Shown in pieces: positions 7,090 to 17,200 of a stretch of DNA of 36,629 nucleotides. The DNA is taken from contig JALOTQ010000005.1 in the NCBI GenBank assembly GCA_025457815.1, positions 1 through 36,629 of the forward strand, in the 5' to 3' direction. Position 1 is the stretch's first letter. Every line of letters starts with the position of its first letter. Position numbers and translations under genes: made by a program. The notes beneath the pieces are model-generated. The model worked only from the letters and a program-made list of their open reading frames with translations, ran no database searches and was not told where the DNA came from. The DNA is from Thermoplasmata archaeon (GTDB lineage: Archaea; Thermoplasmatota; Thermoplasmata; UBA10834).

Positions 7090-7866
7090 TCAGGCTGCCT
7101 GCAGCTCAAACGACTTGAGGACGAAAGTCGCATCGCCCTGAGTGAGCGCCACTCCGCTGGCAAGGCTGCAAGTTCGACCGAACGAGAAGCCAATCTCGTG
7201 AATATCCGCGATCGCTGCCTCGAATTCGCTAAGTACAGTGCTGCCCAATTGCCCGTCGTGGTTGAGCCATAGTTCTGGCGTCAGCTCTACTTCGAGCACG
7301 AGCAGGGTGTTCAGTATGTCAGGATCCGTGACAGGGCCCTGGAGCTCGTAAGACGTTAGGACGATGTAGTCCTCCGCTGACCACCATAGATCCGACGGTT
7401 CGTATGCTCCTCCCGTCGTCTGGAACTGCAGCCTGAGCTGTACCTGAGTATCGGCCCGTCTGGCGACGAATATCGGAACCTCGTCCGATTCCTGCCTTAT
7501 CTCGAATGCCGCCGTGATTTTCATGCCTGTGAGGTCTCCTTCCCACACGTTGTTGACGTAGACCGTGAACCAGCCATCAGTGGCGTCATAGAACGGGACT
7601 TCAAGGGCGCCGTCCACCATGCCAGGGAACCAGTAATCCCAAATCTGAACCGCTCCGGTGTTGGTGTGTGTGGACACATCCTTCACCTTCCAATTCACAG
7701 CGTTCTCGGACACCAAATCCGAGAATGTCTGTCCGCTCGCAATCATTGCCAATCCCATGAGCGAACCGCCGATTAGCAGCAGCACGCACATGCCCGCGAG
7801 GGCGAAACGTATTCTTCTCTCCGGAACCCTGCGCGGGAAATCCCTTGCATCTCCGACATCATTCAT
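7090..7866 (-). CDS. Exported or membrane-anchored protein of unknown function
   Basis: 258 residues from ATG at 7866, chosen because GGAGGA lies 5-6 nt upstream; a longer open frame to 7995 is rich in Arg and has no such signal. A basic N-terminus (DFPRRVPERRIR) precedes a hydrophobic segment at about residues 22-44, acting as a signal peptide or N-terminal anchor. The remaining 210 residues look like an all-beta extracellular domain, with aromatic strands such as VQIWDYWFPGMVDGALEVPFY and GWFTVYVNNVW. Two cysteine-poor halves and no repeats are visible. I do not recognise a family. The gene sits just downstream of the secreted M28 peptidase on the same strand, but with a hairpin between them that may separate the transcripts. 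Confidence 0.75.
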   Translation of the reverse strand: MNDVGDARDFPRRVPERRIRFALAGMCVLLLIGGSLMGLAMIASGQTFSDLVSENAVNWKVKDVSTHTNTGAVQIWDYWFPGMVDGALEVPFYDATDGWFTVYVNNVWEGDLTGMKITAAFEIRQESDEVPIFVARRADTQVQLRLQFQTTGGAYEPSDLWWSAEDYIVLTSYELQGPVTDPDILNTLLVLEVELTPELWLNHDGQLGSTVLSEFEAAIADIHEIGFSFGRTCSLASGVALTQGDATFVLKSFELQAA

Positions 7867-8154
7867 CCAATTCCTCCATTCAAGTAAGGCGGCGGCACGC
7901 CGCATCCTCCAAGGGCTAGAAAAGCGCCCGGACCGACCAGCGTCCTGTCTCCTCGATACTCGGCCGCAACCCTCAGAGTCGAACCGTTTCCCCACATCCG
8001 AGATCCGAAGATCCCGCTACCCGACTGGGTCGCGATGAGCATCCAACGATTTAACGATTGTTCTCGGATGAGGGAACAATCCCAGCTTCCTGTTGGAGCT
8101 GAGTAAACCGTCTTGCGTCTGTTGCGACGAAACATGACCTGGGAAAACAAGACG

Positions 8155-8178
8155 CCCTCCGGCGCTGACGCCGGAGGG
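8155..8178 (-). terminator. Perfect 10-bp hairpin downstream of the M28 peptidase
   Basis: The arms ccctccggcg (8155-8164) and cgccggaggg (8169-8178) are exactly complementary around a 4-nt loop. On the minus strand it begins 16 nt after the peptidase stop and is followed by cgtcttgtttt, giving an intrinsic-terminator-like arrangement. Archaea normally terminate at T-tracts alone, so it may instead be a processing or stability element. The rest of 7867-8194 has no recognised feature apart from the ribosome-binding site of the next gene. Confidence 0.6.
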
Positions 8179-8194
8179 ATTTTGAGTTTTGGCT

Positions 8195-10360
8195 CTACAG
8201 AACTGCCTCGAGCACTTCCGAGGAGCTTAGGTACGCCCATTCCAGCGTCATTACATCCTCCTGGAACCACGGAAGGAGCTGGTTGTCCCTGATCCATATC
8301 AGCTGGGAGAGAGCTTCCTCTGCAGACATTGATCCGTCCTTCAGGCCCAGGTAGACACCCTGCACATCGACGTATCCCTGGGCCTGGTCGTAGTCATCGC
8401 CCCAGTACATGAAGCATTCAGTCATCTGCACGAAGACCTCGACGTACGCCTCGCGGCTGCAGTACTTGCCCCATTCCATCGACCGGACGCCCTCGAGGGC
8501 GATCACTGCGCCAGCTACCGCACCGTTCTCAAGAGACGATATCGCGGCGGCGACAGCCTTGTGGTCCGTCGCATGCTGGTGGGGCCGCAGGAACGGCTCC
8601 CAGGACGGCATCATGCCGCCTTCGCCCATCGAATAGGGGATGAATATCCTCCTCGCATCGATCATGGCGCGGTTCAGATCGTCGGCCATCTCCTTGATCG
8701 CGGCCTTCTTGGCCGGTGATTTCGCGGTTGCGTACATCTCGGTCAGTTCAGCCGCCTCAGCGTTGAGCGCAGCAGACACGTCCTCGAACACGCCAAGTGC
8801 CGCGATGGCCTTGTCGATGTCGGCGCGCGCCGGTGCGACCATGCGCTTCTCCTTCGCAAGGTATTGCGCTGCCCAGTCACAGGCAGCCACGAAGTCCAAC
8901 GGAAGGACGAGCGCGCTAGTCGCCCTGAACGCCATCAGAGCCGTCATCTCCAGGACGCATGCAACCATGTCTTCAGACTGTATGTCTATCGTGTCCAACT
9001 GTGTGTGGTAGTACGGGTCGAACCCCGCACCCCAGCACAGGTTGATCGCAGTCCCTCCTCCCTTCGCGGCGAAGGACCACGCATCTGTCCAGCTCCAGAC
9101 GGGTGTGTATGTGCTCAGCGTGTTGAGGTAGCCGAGGTCGGCGATCGCCTTCTTCGCGAACGCGTTGATCTCACAGGCCACCTCCAGCCACACCTTGCCT
9201 CCGACCTTCGGGAAGCTGCCGGCATCGATGTTGAGTTCCAGCACCAGGCCATCCATGATGCCAGGGTGAGCGGAGACGAACTCGTAGGACCCGACGAGCC
9301 AGTTGAACCAGGTGCCACCAGGGCCGCCTGTCTCTTCGGCGCCCATCGAGCAGAAGACCAAGGTACGCTCGCTGACGTATAGCCCCGACTCCCGCGCCTC
9401 CGAGAACATCCGGGCCATCTCCAGCATTATCGCGATCGAGGAGCAGTCATCGAACGCTCCCCACCACCAGGTGTCGATGTGTCCAGATATCACGACGTAC
9501 TCATCCGCTCTGGTCGTGCCCTCCAGCACCGCAGCGACGTTCACCGACTTCACGCTGGAATACGTGTTGGCTTCTCCCGAAACTGCCACGGTGACAGGGC
9601 CGTCCACCATGAGTTCCTGAATGTGCGCGGCCGAGTTGGGCGATATGGATATCGCTGGGATCTTCGAGAAGACAGAATCCTGCTTGATGCCTTCGGGGTT
9701 GTCCGCACCGGCGAAGTATCCGTACATCATGATTGCGCATGCGCCGTGATAGAATGCATCTGTGATCGGAGCGTTGGGCCATCCCTGAGTGTTGTCATCC
9801 CTGTGTATCAAGGCGACCCTGCCGGTGATGTCCCCAGCAGCGTCGAGCTCCGCGTGGGTCCCGTAGCCGACATCGACGACCTCCGCGACAAGGGTCTTCC
9901 CATCTGGCTCTGTGGCGAATGAATACGGCACACCGTCGTTCTTGCCCCATACCGAGGGTGTGTCACCGTAGGTCGTTGCGGGAATGTCCTCGTCCCCATT
10001 CGACACGATCTTGACGGTGGTCCCGAAGTGTTCCCAATTTGAAACGATGAACTCCTCCCATAGTATCTCATCGAACGACATCTCCCAGAGCTCGCCACGG
10101 ACGTACTCCTGAGCACGTCTCTCCTCATCTGAGCCGGCCGTCTTCTCGCCCAGCGAGGAGAGATAGACGAGTTCGTTCCACGCGTGGTCGTAGTCGATAG
10201 CGTCGATCAACGCCTGCTCCTCTGGAGCGAGGGCAATCGGTTTCCCGTTGCCGATGGCCGGCGCCCCGTAAGCCACAGGCATCGCAATCAGAGTCGCGAA
10301 CAACAATGCCAATCCAACGCTGACAGTTCTCCTCGTGATTCTCCCCCCAAACGACGGCAC
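8195..10360 (-). CDS. Secreted M28-family zinc aminopeptidase with PA domain
   Basis: 721 residues. A basic start (RITRR) and hydrophobic core ending in PVAYGAPA form a signal peptide of about 33 residues. Residues about 45-110 are the N-terminal part of the peptidase; about 110-280 is an inserted PA-like domain (GRVALIHRDD, GACAIMMYGY); the catalytic part resumes at about 285. All five zinc-ligand motifs of the M28 family are present: H294-x-D296 in SGHIDTWWWG, the bridging Asp in FDDCSS, Glu-Glu in GAEETGG, Asp in LNIDAGS and His in YYHTQLDT. It should remove N-terminal amino acids from peptides outside the cell with two zinc ions. A helical C-terminal region (about 500-721) is extra to the core. 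The GTG start follows an AT-rich promoter at about 10408-10420. It likely works with the secreted C11 protease nearby. Confidence 0.93.
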   Translation of the reverse strand: MPSFGGRITRRTVSVGLALLFATLIAMPVAYGAPAIGNGKPIALAPEEQALIDAIDYDHAWNELVYLSSLGEKTAGSDEERRAQEYVRGELWEMSFDEILWEEFIVSNWEHFGTTVKIVSNGDEDIPATTYGDTPSVWGKNDGVPYSFATEPDGKTLVAEVVDVGYGTHAELDAAGDITGRVALIHRDDNTQGWPNAPITDAFYHGACAIMMYGYFAGADNPEGIKQDSVFSKIPAISISPNSAAHIQELMVDGPVTVAVSGEANTYSSVKSVNVAAVLEGTTRADEYVVISGHIDTWWWGAFDDCSSIAIMLEMARMFSEARESGLYVSERTLVFCSMGAEETGGPGGTWFNWLVGSYEFVSAHPGIMDGLVLELNIDAGSFPKVGGKVWLEVACEINAFAKKAIADLGYLNTLSTYTPVWSWTDAWSFAAKGGGTAINLCWGAGFDPYYHTQLDTIDIQSEDMVACVLEMTALMAFRATSALVLPLDFVAACDWAAQYLAKEKRMVAPARADIDKAIAALGVFEDVSAALNAEAAELTEMYATAKSPAKKAAIKEMADDLNRAMIDARRIFIPYSMGEGGMMPSWEPFLRPHQHATDHKAVAAAISSLENGAVAGAVIALEGVRSMEWGKYCSREAYVEVFVQMTECFMYWGDDYDQAQGYVDVQGVYLGLKDGSMSAEEALSQLIWIRDNQLLPWFQEDVMTLEWAYLSSSEVLEAVL

Positions 10361-10407
10361 TGGCCGTCCCCAACGGACCAGGCCTGGCTCCCGAATCGGA
10401 AGCTAGC

Positions 10408-10420
10408 TATATTGATTTAT
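10408..10420 (-). promoter_or_regulatory. AT-rich TATA-like promoter element for the M28 peptidase
   Basis: On the minus strand the element reads ATAAATCAATATA, about 50-60 nt before the GTG at 10360, predicting a leader of about 25 nt. Two overlapping TATA-like hexamers are possible. It is the only AT-rich stretch in the 10361-10662 gap besides the box at 10622. No other feature was seen there. Confidence 0.5.
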
Positions 10421-10621
10421 TGAGAAGCCCGGCGAGTCAGTCATTCGCACGGAACATACTGGACTCAGGCGCACGCATCAATCGACGAGGCCTGACTGTC
10501 CCGATAGTGTCGCAGCCTGGTCCGGGCGAACATGCTGAGGGAGCGGTCCGGCGGCCTCGAAATCGCGAATCGAGACACGCTGGCCATTGAGTTATCAATT
10601 CTGAGAACGGGGAGCGCAGGG

Positions 10622-10629
10622 ATAAATAC
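10622..10629 (+). promoter_or_regulatory. TATA-like box for the gene at 10663
   Basis: ATAAATAC about 37 nt before the ATG, predicting transcription start near 10652 and a leader of about 11 nt. An AGGTGGA ribosome-binding site fills most of that leader. Confidence 0.55.
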
Positions 10630-10662
10630 GGTGCACTCCAAGAGTGTCCCCTAGGTGGACCT

Positions 10663-11103
10663 ATGGGTTTCCTCGACAAGATGAAGGACATGGGAAGCGC
10701 CATGACAGGTGGCGCAGCCAGAGTGAGCATCGAGTATCCGCACCAGCCTATGAGGCCGGGCGACTCGATATCGGTGAGGGTAACAGCGGTCTCGACCGGC
10801 AAGGAGGTCAAGTCGGGCGGAGTGTATGTTGACATCCACGCGACGGAACAGGGCCAGGTCAAGTGCAAGAACTGCCAGAAGATGACCGGCTTCCAGAACG
10901 AGACGGTCAAGGCGGCGATATCAATCGCACCAGCGTTCATACTGCAGCCCAACGAAACCAAAACCTTCGAGGCCACGATCCAGATACCTATGGGACAGCC
11001 GACTTACAACGGCACCCTCAGGCACGAGTGGAAGATCAGGGGAAGGCTGGACGCCTTTGGAAACGACCCTGACTCGGGGTTCCAGAGCTTCGAAGTCCGG
11101 TGA
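10663..11103 (+). CDS. Small arrestin-like/Spo0M-like beta-sandwich protein (tentative)
   Basis: 146 residues, no signal peptide or membrane segment, so cytoplasmic. After a short helix (MGFLDKMKDMGSAM) comes a beta-rich domain: ARVSIEYPHQPMRPGDSISVRVTAVSTGKEVKSGGVYVDIHA and later AFILQPNETKTFEATIQIP...HEWKIRGRLDAFGNDP...FEVR. The pattern of a G-F-L/F start, a first strand with a P-G-D turn and a final strand after a long W-K-I-R-G-R-L segment resembles sporulation-control Spo0M/arrestin-like proteins, but similarity is weak and the assignment is an inference. One CxxC pair (CKNC) lies near residue 67. The start is supported by AGGTGGA and a TATA-like box. It stands between two secreted-protein genes read from the other strand. 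Confidence 0.7.
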   Translation: MGFLDKMKDMGSAMTGGAARVSIEYPHQPMRPGDSISVRVTAVSTGKEVKSGGVYVDIHATEQGQVKCKNCQKMTGFQNETVKAAISIAPAFILQPNETKTFEATIQIPMGQPTYNGTLRHEWKIRGRLDAFGNDPDSGFQSFEVR

Positions 11104-11242
11104 CCAACCAGCACAAGGGCCGTCACCCAGAACGGTGGCGCCCTCTTGTCCGATTTTCCTGCGCATTTCCCCGGCTCGTGGGGCTTCATTGCCGCCAGCG
11201 GTGCCGCTGACACAAGGCGTTTCCGACATCCTCTGCGATAGC

Positions 11243-14200
11243 TCAGATCTTCGACTCGCACGTGGCCGCAAGCACCGGCTCGTATTGTACTGGCGTGTCA
11301 AGCTGCGGGAGTGGTATGATTGGCGGCGGTTCCTGCAGGCGCGGGACCAGCGGCGTGCCGACGAAGACGTGCTCCACATGTGAGGCCTCGACGCCGAACA
11401 CGTTCCTGACCGTGAGCTCCACCTCGTAAGCCCCCGCTGCCGCGTACGCATGCGTCACCTGCCATCCGGTGGCATAAGTGCCGTCCCCAAAGCTCCAGAT
11501 GTAGTCCGTTATCCCGACCTCGTCGTACGACCCGTAGGCATAGAATGTGACCTGCTGGTCGACGAACGGCAGAATGGGAGAGTGCCGGAACTCGGCAACT
11601 GGCACCGACGCGACTACGATAGTGACCACGTCCTCATCCACGAGACCGCTCTCGTCGATGACTGTCAGCTCGACCTCGTAGGTGCCCGCGTACTGGTACA
11701 CGTGCCAGACCGCCTGGCCGGCCGCCACGGCGCCGTCCCCGAACTGCCATATCCAGGTGACGATCGATCCGTCCTGGTCGATGGAGAACGAGCCGTCGAA
11801 CATGACCAGCTCCCCCACGAGCGGCCTCGGCGGCGAGTACGATGCCACGGCAAGCGGAGGCATTGGCTCGGTGACCACGAAGAGCAGCTCCGTCCAACCG
11901 TATCCTCCCGATTCATCCGTCACGAACAGCGCGACAGTGTGGACTCCGGCGGAGACGAACACGTGGCTGACGACCGGCCCAGAGGCGGTCGTCCCGTCGC
12001 TGAAGTTCCACCAGTAGCCCATGATCGCGCTGCCATCCGGGTCGTATGAGGCTGCCCCGTCGAACGTGACGGCGGAGCCTACCGAGCCCGAATCCGTCGA
12101 TGGAATGATAACGGCGACCGGCGCCTCGTTCACGACAACGGTGATGTTCACGGACGAGTATAGCCCGCTGTTGTCCACGGCCGTCAGGATGACCTCGTAT
12201 GTCCCCCCTTCGGAGTAATAGTACCAGAGGTCCCACGACGTCGTCCAGATGTAGCCGTCGTCACCCATGTCCCACTCGAAGTGGTCTATCCACCCGTCGG
12301 GGTCATAAGACCCGCTCGCGCTGAAGCAAATCGTCTCCCAGGGGACAGGATCCCATGGGAAGTAGCTTGCGTACACGATCGGAGGCTGGCCGGAGCCGAC
12401 ATGTATGACCACATAAGTGCTGTTCGCCCATCCGAAGTTGTCCCAAACCGTAAGCCAGACGACATGATCCCCGGCGGTCCAGAAGGCGTATGAGGTCGAT
12501 TCCCCCCACACGGACCAGCCGTCGTCGAACTGCCAGAACCAATCGACTATCCACCCGTCGGGATCGTATGACAGGTTCCCACCGAAGTACACGCTCTGCC
12601 CGACAGATGCGTAGGTTGGCCAAGCGTCGATGACGGCCACTGGCGATTGGTTCGTGGACTCGAAGATCTCAAGGTAAGCGTACGCGATTGCGCTTCCCCC
12701 CATGTCGTCCACTGCGGTCAAGGACACCTCGTACATGCCCGCGGCGGCGTAGACATGGCTCACCCAGCCGCCGTCCACCACCGTGCCGTCTCCGAGGTCC
12801 CATGTCATCTCGACGATGTAGCCATCGGGATCGTACGATGAGTATCCGTTGAAGTAGACCCACTGCCCGACGAACGGATCCCCCCAGGTGCTTATCAGGG
12901 GGACCGGCAGCTGGTTCGGGAACGGGCCGAGTGACAGCGTGAGGTTGTACAGCATTATCTCGCCCCAATGGTCGTAGGATTCGACCCTTGCCCAGTACTG
13001 CCCCGCTGGAAGGTTCATCGTTATCCTCGACCAGTAGTAGTAATTGTAGTCGTCGTTGAATGCTATCTCGTACAGTGGGACCCCCGCAGAGTCATACAGC
13101 CAGAGCATCGTGTCGACCCAATCGCTGAATGGCCCGCAGGTCTCAATCCGAACGTCCGACTGGGATGCGATGCTGAACGTGACCCAATCAACATCGAGGC
13201 CGCCGTCGTGTATGCTGTGGAACTGGGTTTCGCCGACAGCAATCGTGTTCGCTTCCGTCCAGACATCGTCACTCTCGTACGAGTCCGGCTCCGCAGGGTA
13301 AATCACCGAGAACTCCAAGGTCAGGTTGCCCGTGGCACCGTCATCGTCCATCACCGTCAGGGTGATGTAGTAGATGCCGGCCGAAGCGAAGACGTGTTCC
13401 ACTATCATTCCGGAGGCGGTCGACCCATCCCCGAAGTACCAGAACCAGTCCACGATGTACCCATCGGGGTCCCATGAATATGAGCCGTTGAAGATGGCAG
13501 GAACGCCGACCATGGGCTGCGAATCTGGATACCAGTCTGCATATGGGGGCTGGTTCGGGTAGTACCCAGCGGACACGATGAGGTAGTAGAGCGGTATGTC
13601 CATTGCCTGGGCGAACGAAGTCACCTTGACGTAGTAGTATCCTGCGCTGGGCAGAGCGGTCTGGATCACAGACCAAGTTCCGTTGGCGTCATCGCTGTAT
13701 GCGATCGCGCTGTACGGGACGCCTGAGGAATCGAACAGCCACAGCTCCGTGTCGAAGTACATGCCCCAGCCTCCGAAGGTCTCCACGCGCACATCCGTGG
13801 GCCCGTCGATGTAGAACATCGCCCAGTCGACATCGAGGCCACCGTCGTGTATCGAGTGCGTCTGCGCCTGGCCGAGAGTCAGCCAACTCGCGTAGTTGTA
13901 TTCGTTGTCCGGTTCGTATGCATCGGGAACCACCGAGACAGCGGTCTGTAAGAATTCGTCCCAGAGACAATCAGAAGCGAAATCGAGATCGTCGTACGAC
14001 GCATAGTATCCAGACGGCGGATAGTATATCGAAACTCCGTGCGCCTGTGCGTGGTAGTCGCCGTGCGCCTCAGCTATCACCGCCTCATCCAGTGCTAACA
14101 TCAAATCCATGCTCGCGTTGCGCAGGCTGCAGTCGGGCAACCTGGAGGCCAGCTCGTTCGCGAAGTCGTAGAGATCGGCATAGTCCCAGCCGAACATCTC

Positions 14201-17200
14201 AGTCGCCCAACGCGCGTCGGAGATCTGCATGCTGTAGTTCTCGAGCTCCAACATCAGCTCGGCCGCGAACGCGTCGACGGCAGAGAACACGCCTGCCATC
14301 CCCGTCATGGACACGGCGGACATCTCGTCGAAGCCCAAGGTTCCGAAGTACTCGATGAATCTCTGGACCATGACAGCCCCGAGATCGACCGCATTCATGC
14401 CGGGCGTCGATAGGAGGTCGTACATGATCGTGTCGTATGGGAAGCCCTCCCACGCGACCAGCTCCTCCGAGGCGACCATGACGTCCATGTACTCGTGGAA
14501 CTCATATGCGACCTCGACCATGCCCATGAGGCACGCGTCGAAGCCCACGAGGTTCATCCGCGCGCCGGTCGATGAATAGACCGTGGCCATCGCCAGCTCA
14601 AGCTCGTCCAGCGTCAGGCTGTCTCCGAAGCTCGTGTCATCCCAACAGACCGCGCCGTCCCAACCACCGCCGTGGTCCCACAGGATGAGCGCGTAGTTGT
14701 CCGCTGGATAGAGGTTGACACCCCATGTGACGAAGTCGGCAAGGGTCGTCCAGTCGCCCATGTTCGCTTCACCTATGTCCTCGAGGGCGCTGGCCGCATA
14801 CGGCTCGGTTCCCCATTCGACCAGGAACCTCTTGGTCGAGGTCCAGTCTCCGTAGCTGTAATCGCCGCCCGAGATCCTGTCGAACTGGACGAGTATGTTG
14901 ACGTCCACGCTCGACCCGACCGTGGCCATCTCCTGGAAGTCCCATATCCCGGCCGTCTCGAGGTTGTTGTCGGCGTCCATGTAGACCATGAACGTCCAGC
15001 TCGAGGCTCCTGTGCTGAGCTCCAGGCTGAGATAGTATGTCGGTATCTCATAGGACATGTTGACGGACCAGACCAGGACGTAGTAGGTGCCTGGATCGAG
15101 CGTCGCCCTGATCATCGCCCAATAGTGGCCTCCGGAGTTGTCGTCGGAAGCGATGGGCGTGACAGGCACGCCCGCGGAGTCATAGAGCTCCATCATCGTA
15201 TCTGTCCACTGCCCAAGTGGCCCCGATGTCCGGATCCTCAAGGTCGTCTGCTCGGACAAGGTGAACGTGGCCCAATCGACATCCAGTCCGCCATCGTGTA
15301 TGCTTCTGAGCTGCGACTCCCCGACGGCGATCATCTTCGCAAGATCATAGGAATCGTCGGGCTCGTACAGGTCGGGCTCCGCGGGCATGCATACCGGCAC
15401 GTAGGCGTCAGCCCACGACCAATCCCCGTCATCGTCCATCACGCCCAATTGAACCCAGAACTGGCCTGCCTCGCTGAAGGTGTGCATCACCACGGGCTCA
15501 GACGAGGTCTCGTTGCTGTCGGAGAAGTACCAGTAGTACTGCACGATGTATCCGTCAACATCGTAGGAACCCGAGCCGTCGAAGAGAATCGGGACTCCGA
15601 CCGTTGGCGTGCCCAGCCAGACGAACTGGGCAACTGGAGGTATGTTCGGCCCTGGGCCAATGTCGAGCGCAAGGTAGTACTCGGCAATGTCCATCGTCGA
15701 ATATGGCCGGACCATGGCGTAGTATACGCCTGGATCCAGGTAGATCTCTATGCGCGAGTACAGATTGCCTCCAGAGTCGTCGTCGTACGCGATGTGGCTG
15801 TATGGCACATTGTAGGAATCGTAGAGGTAGATCATCGTGTCGTGGTAGGTGCTGATGGTTCCGTACGTGTAGATCGCAGCCCACGCGGACTCGTTGATTG
15901 AGAACCAGACCCAGTCCACGTCGGTGCCGGAGTTATGGATGCTGTGCAGCTGCGACTCCCCTGGCGATATTGGGGTGGCATCCATGTAGAAGTCGTCCGG
16001 CTCGTAGGCATCGGCATCCCCTCCCCCAGAGACCTCTACAGGGTATGTCACGTAGTCGCCGAAGCCCATGTTGTCGACGATCGATAGCGTGACAAGGAAG
16101 GTTCCCGGGCTGTAGAAGGAGTACCATACGTACGGACCGATGCCGTACCCGCCGCCGTCTCCGAAGTACCACTGGTAGGCCACGATGTAGCCGTCGTAGT
16201 CGTACGACAGGCTGCCGTCGAAGTAGATAGACTCACCCACCGCGGGGTTCGTCGGGTTCCAGTAGAACTCCGCCACTGGCTCCCCGGTGACATCGAGGAC
16301 CTCGACGGACATTGTCGAGGACGAACTGTCGCCCTCGTCGTCGGTCACCGTGACCGTGGCGAGGTACGAGCCTGCAGCGGAGTAGTAGTGCACCGCAGAT
16401 GAGTTCGTTGTGTAATCCGACATTGCGTCTCCGAAGTCCCAGACATAGCTCGAGATCTCGCCGCCGTCCACATCGACCGCGTCGACGGTGAAGGTGACCG
16501 GCGATGTAAGGGATGTCGGGTTCGGCCAGCAATCGAAGGAGTATATGACCGGCGGCCCCGCGACCGCCACGGATGTCCACGCAACGCCGAACTCGCCCAC
16601 GGAATCCGTAGCGCGGAGGTTGACCGAATACATGCCCGGTTCCGCAAAGACATGCCTCACGCGGGCCCCCGTGCCCGTGGTGCCGTCTCCGAAGTTCCAT
16701 TCGAAGGTGTAGGGCTTGTCGCCGCCGGAGACCGTTCCTCTGAACGAGAACTCTGCCGGGTTGCTGTTCGAAACGCGGTACGTGATTTCAGCCACAAGGG
16801 TGGGGACGCTCGTGTCGATCATCCCGAACCATGCCTGGAAACCCATCGAGATGTCGTAGTTGTCCACGGAGGCGTCCGGATCCGAAACCGTTAGTGTCAC
16901 GCTGGACGCCGCTGGCCAAATAGGCTGCCATGTCACAGTGTCGACAGACCAGTAGTTCTCAAGAGGCGTGACCTGCACGCCCGGGATGGGCAATCCGACA
17001 ATGTTCACCGGACCGTACGACCCTCCAGCAATCACTAAGCCGCCAGTGGGAACGGAAACGACGTCGTTGAACAGAAGCTGCCCGCCGGTGGGCTCCTGAG
17101 GATAGTAAGTGGCATCGAGGACGGCGCCTGACTGGTCGACCTGGATGATCGAAGGTCCGTCGGTGCCATTTGACCTGTCATCGACCACGCCTATAGCATA

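Noticed and set aside
13000-13900. Repeated DNA segments in the PKD/PPC region as possible CRISPR or mobile repeats
   Set aside because: The repeats correspond to homologous protein domains about 85-125 residues long, in frame, and too diverged and long for CRISPR.
14672-15901. 409-residue open frame on the plus strand
   Set aside because: Antisense to the PPC/PKD/C11 part of the giant protein. Its composition (Val, Arg, His, Asp-rich) reflects the opposite strand; no ribosome-binding site or motif was found.
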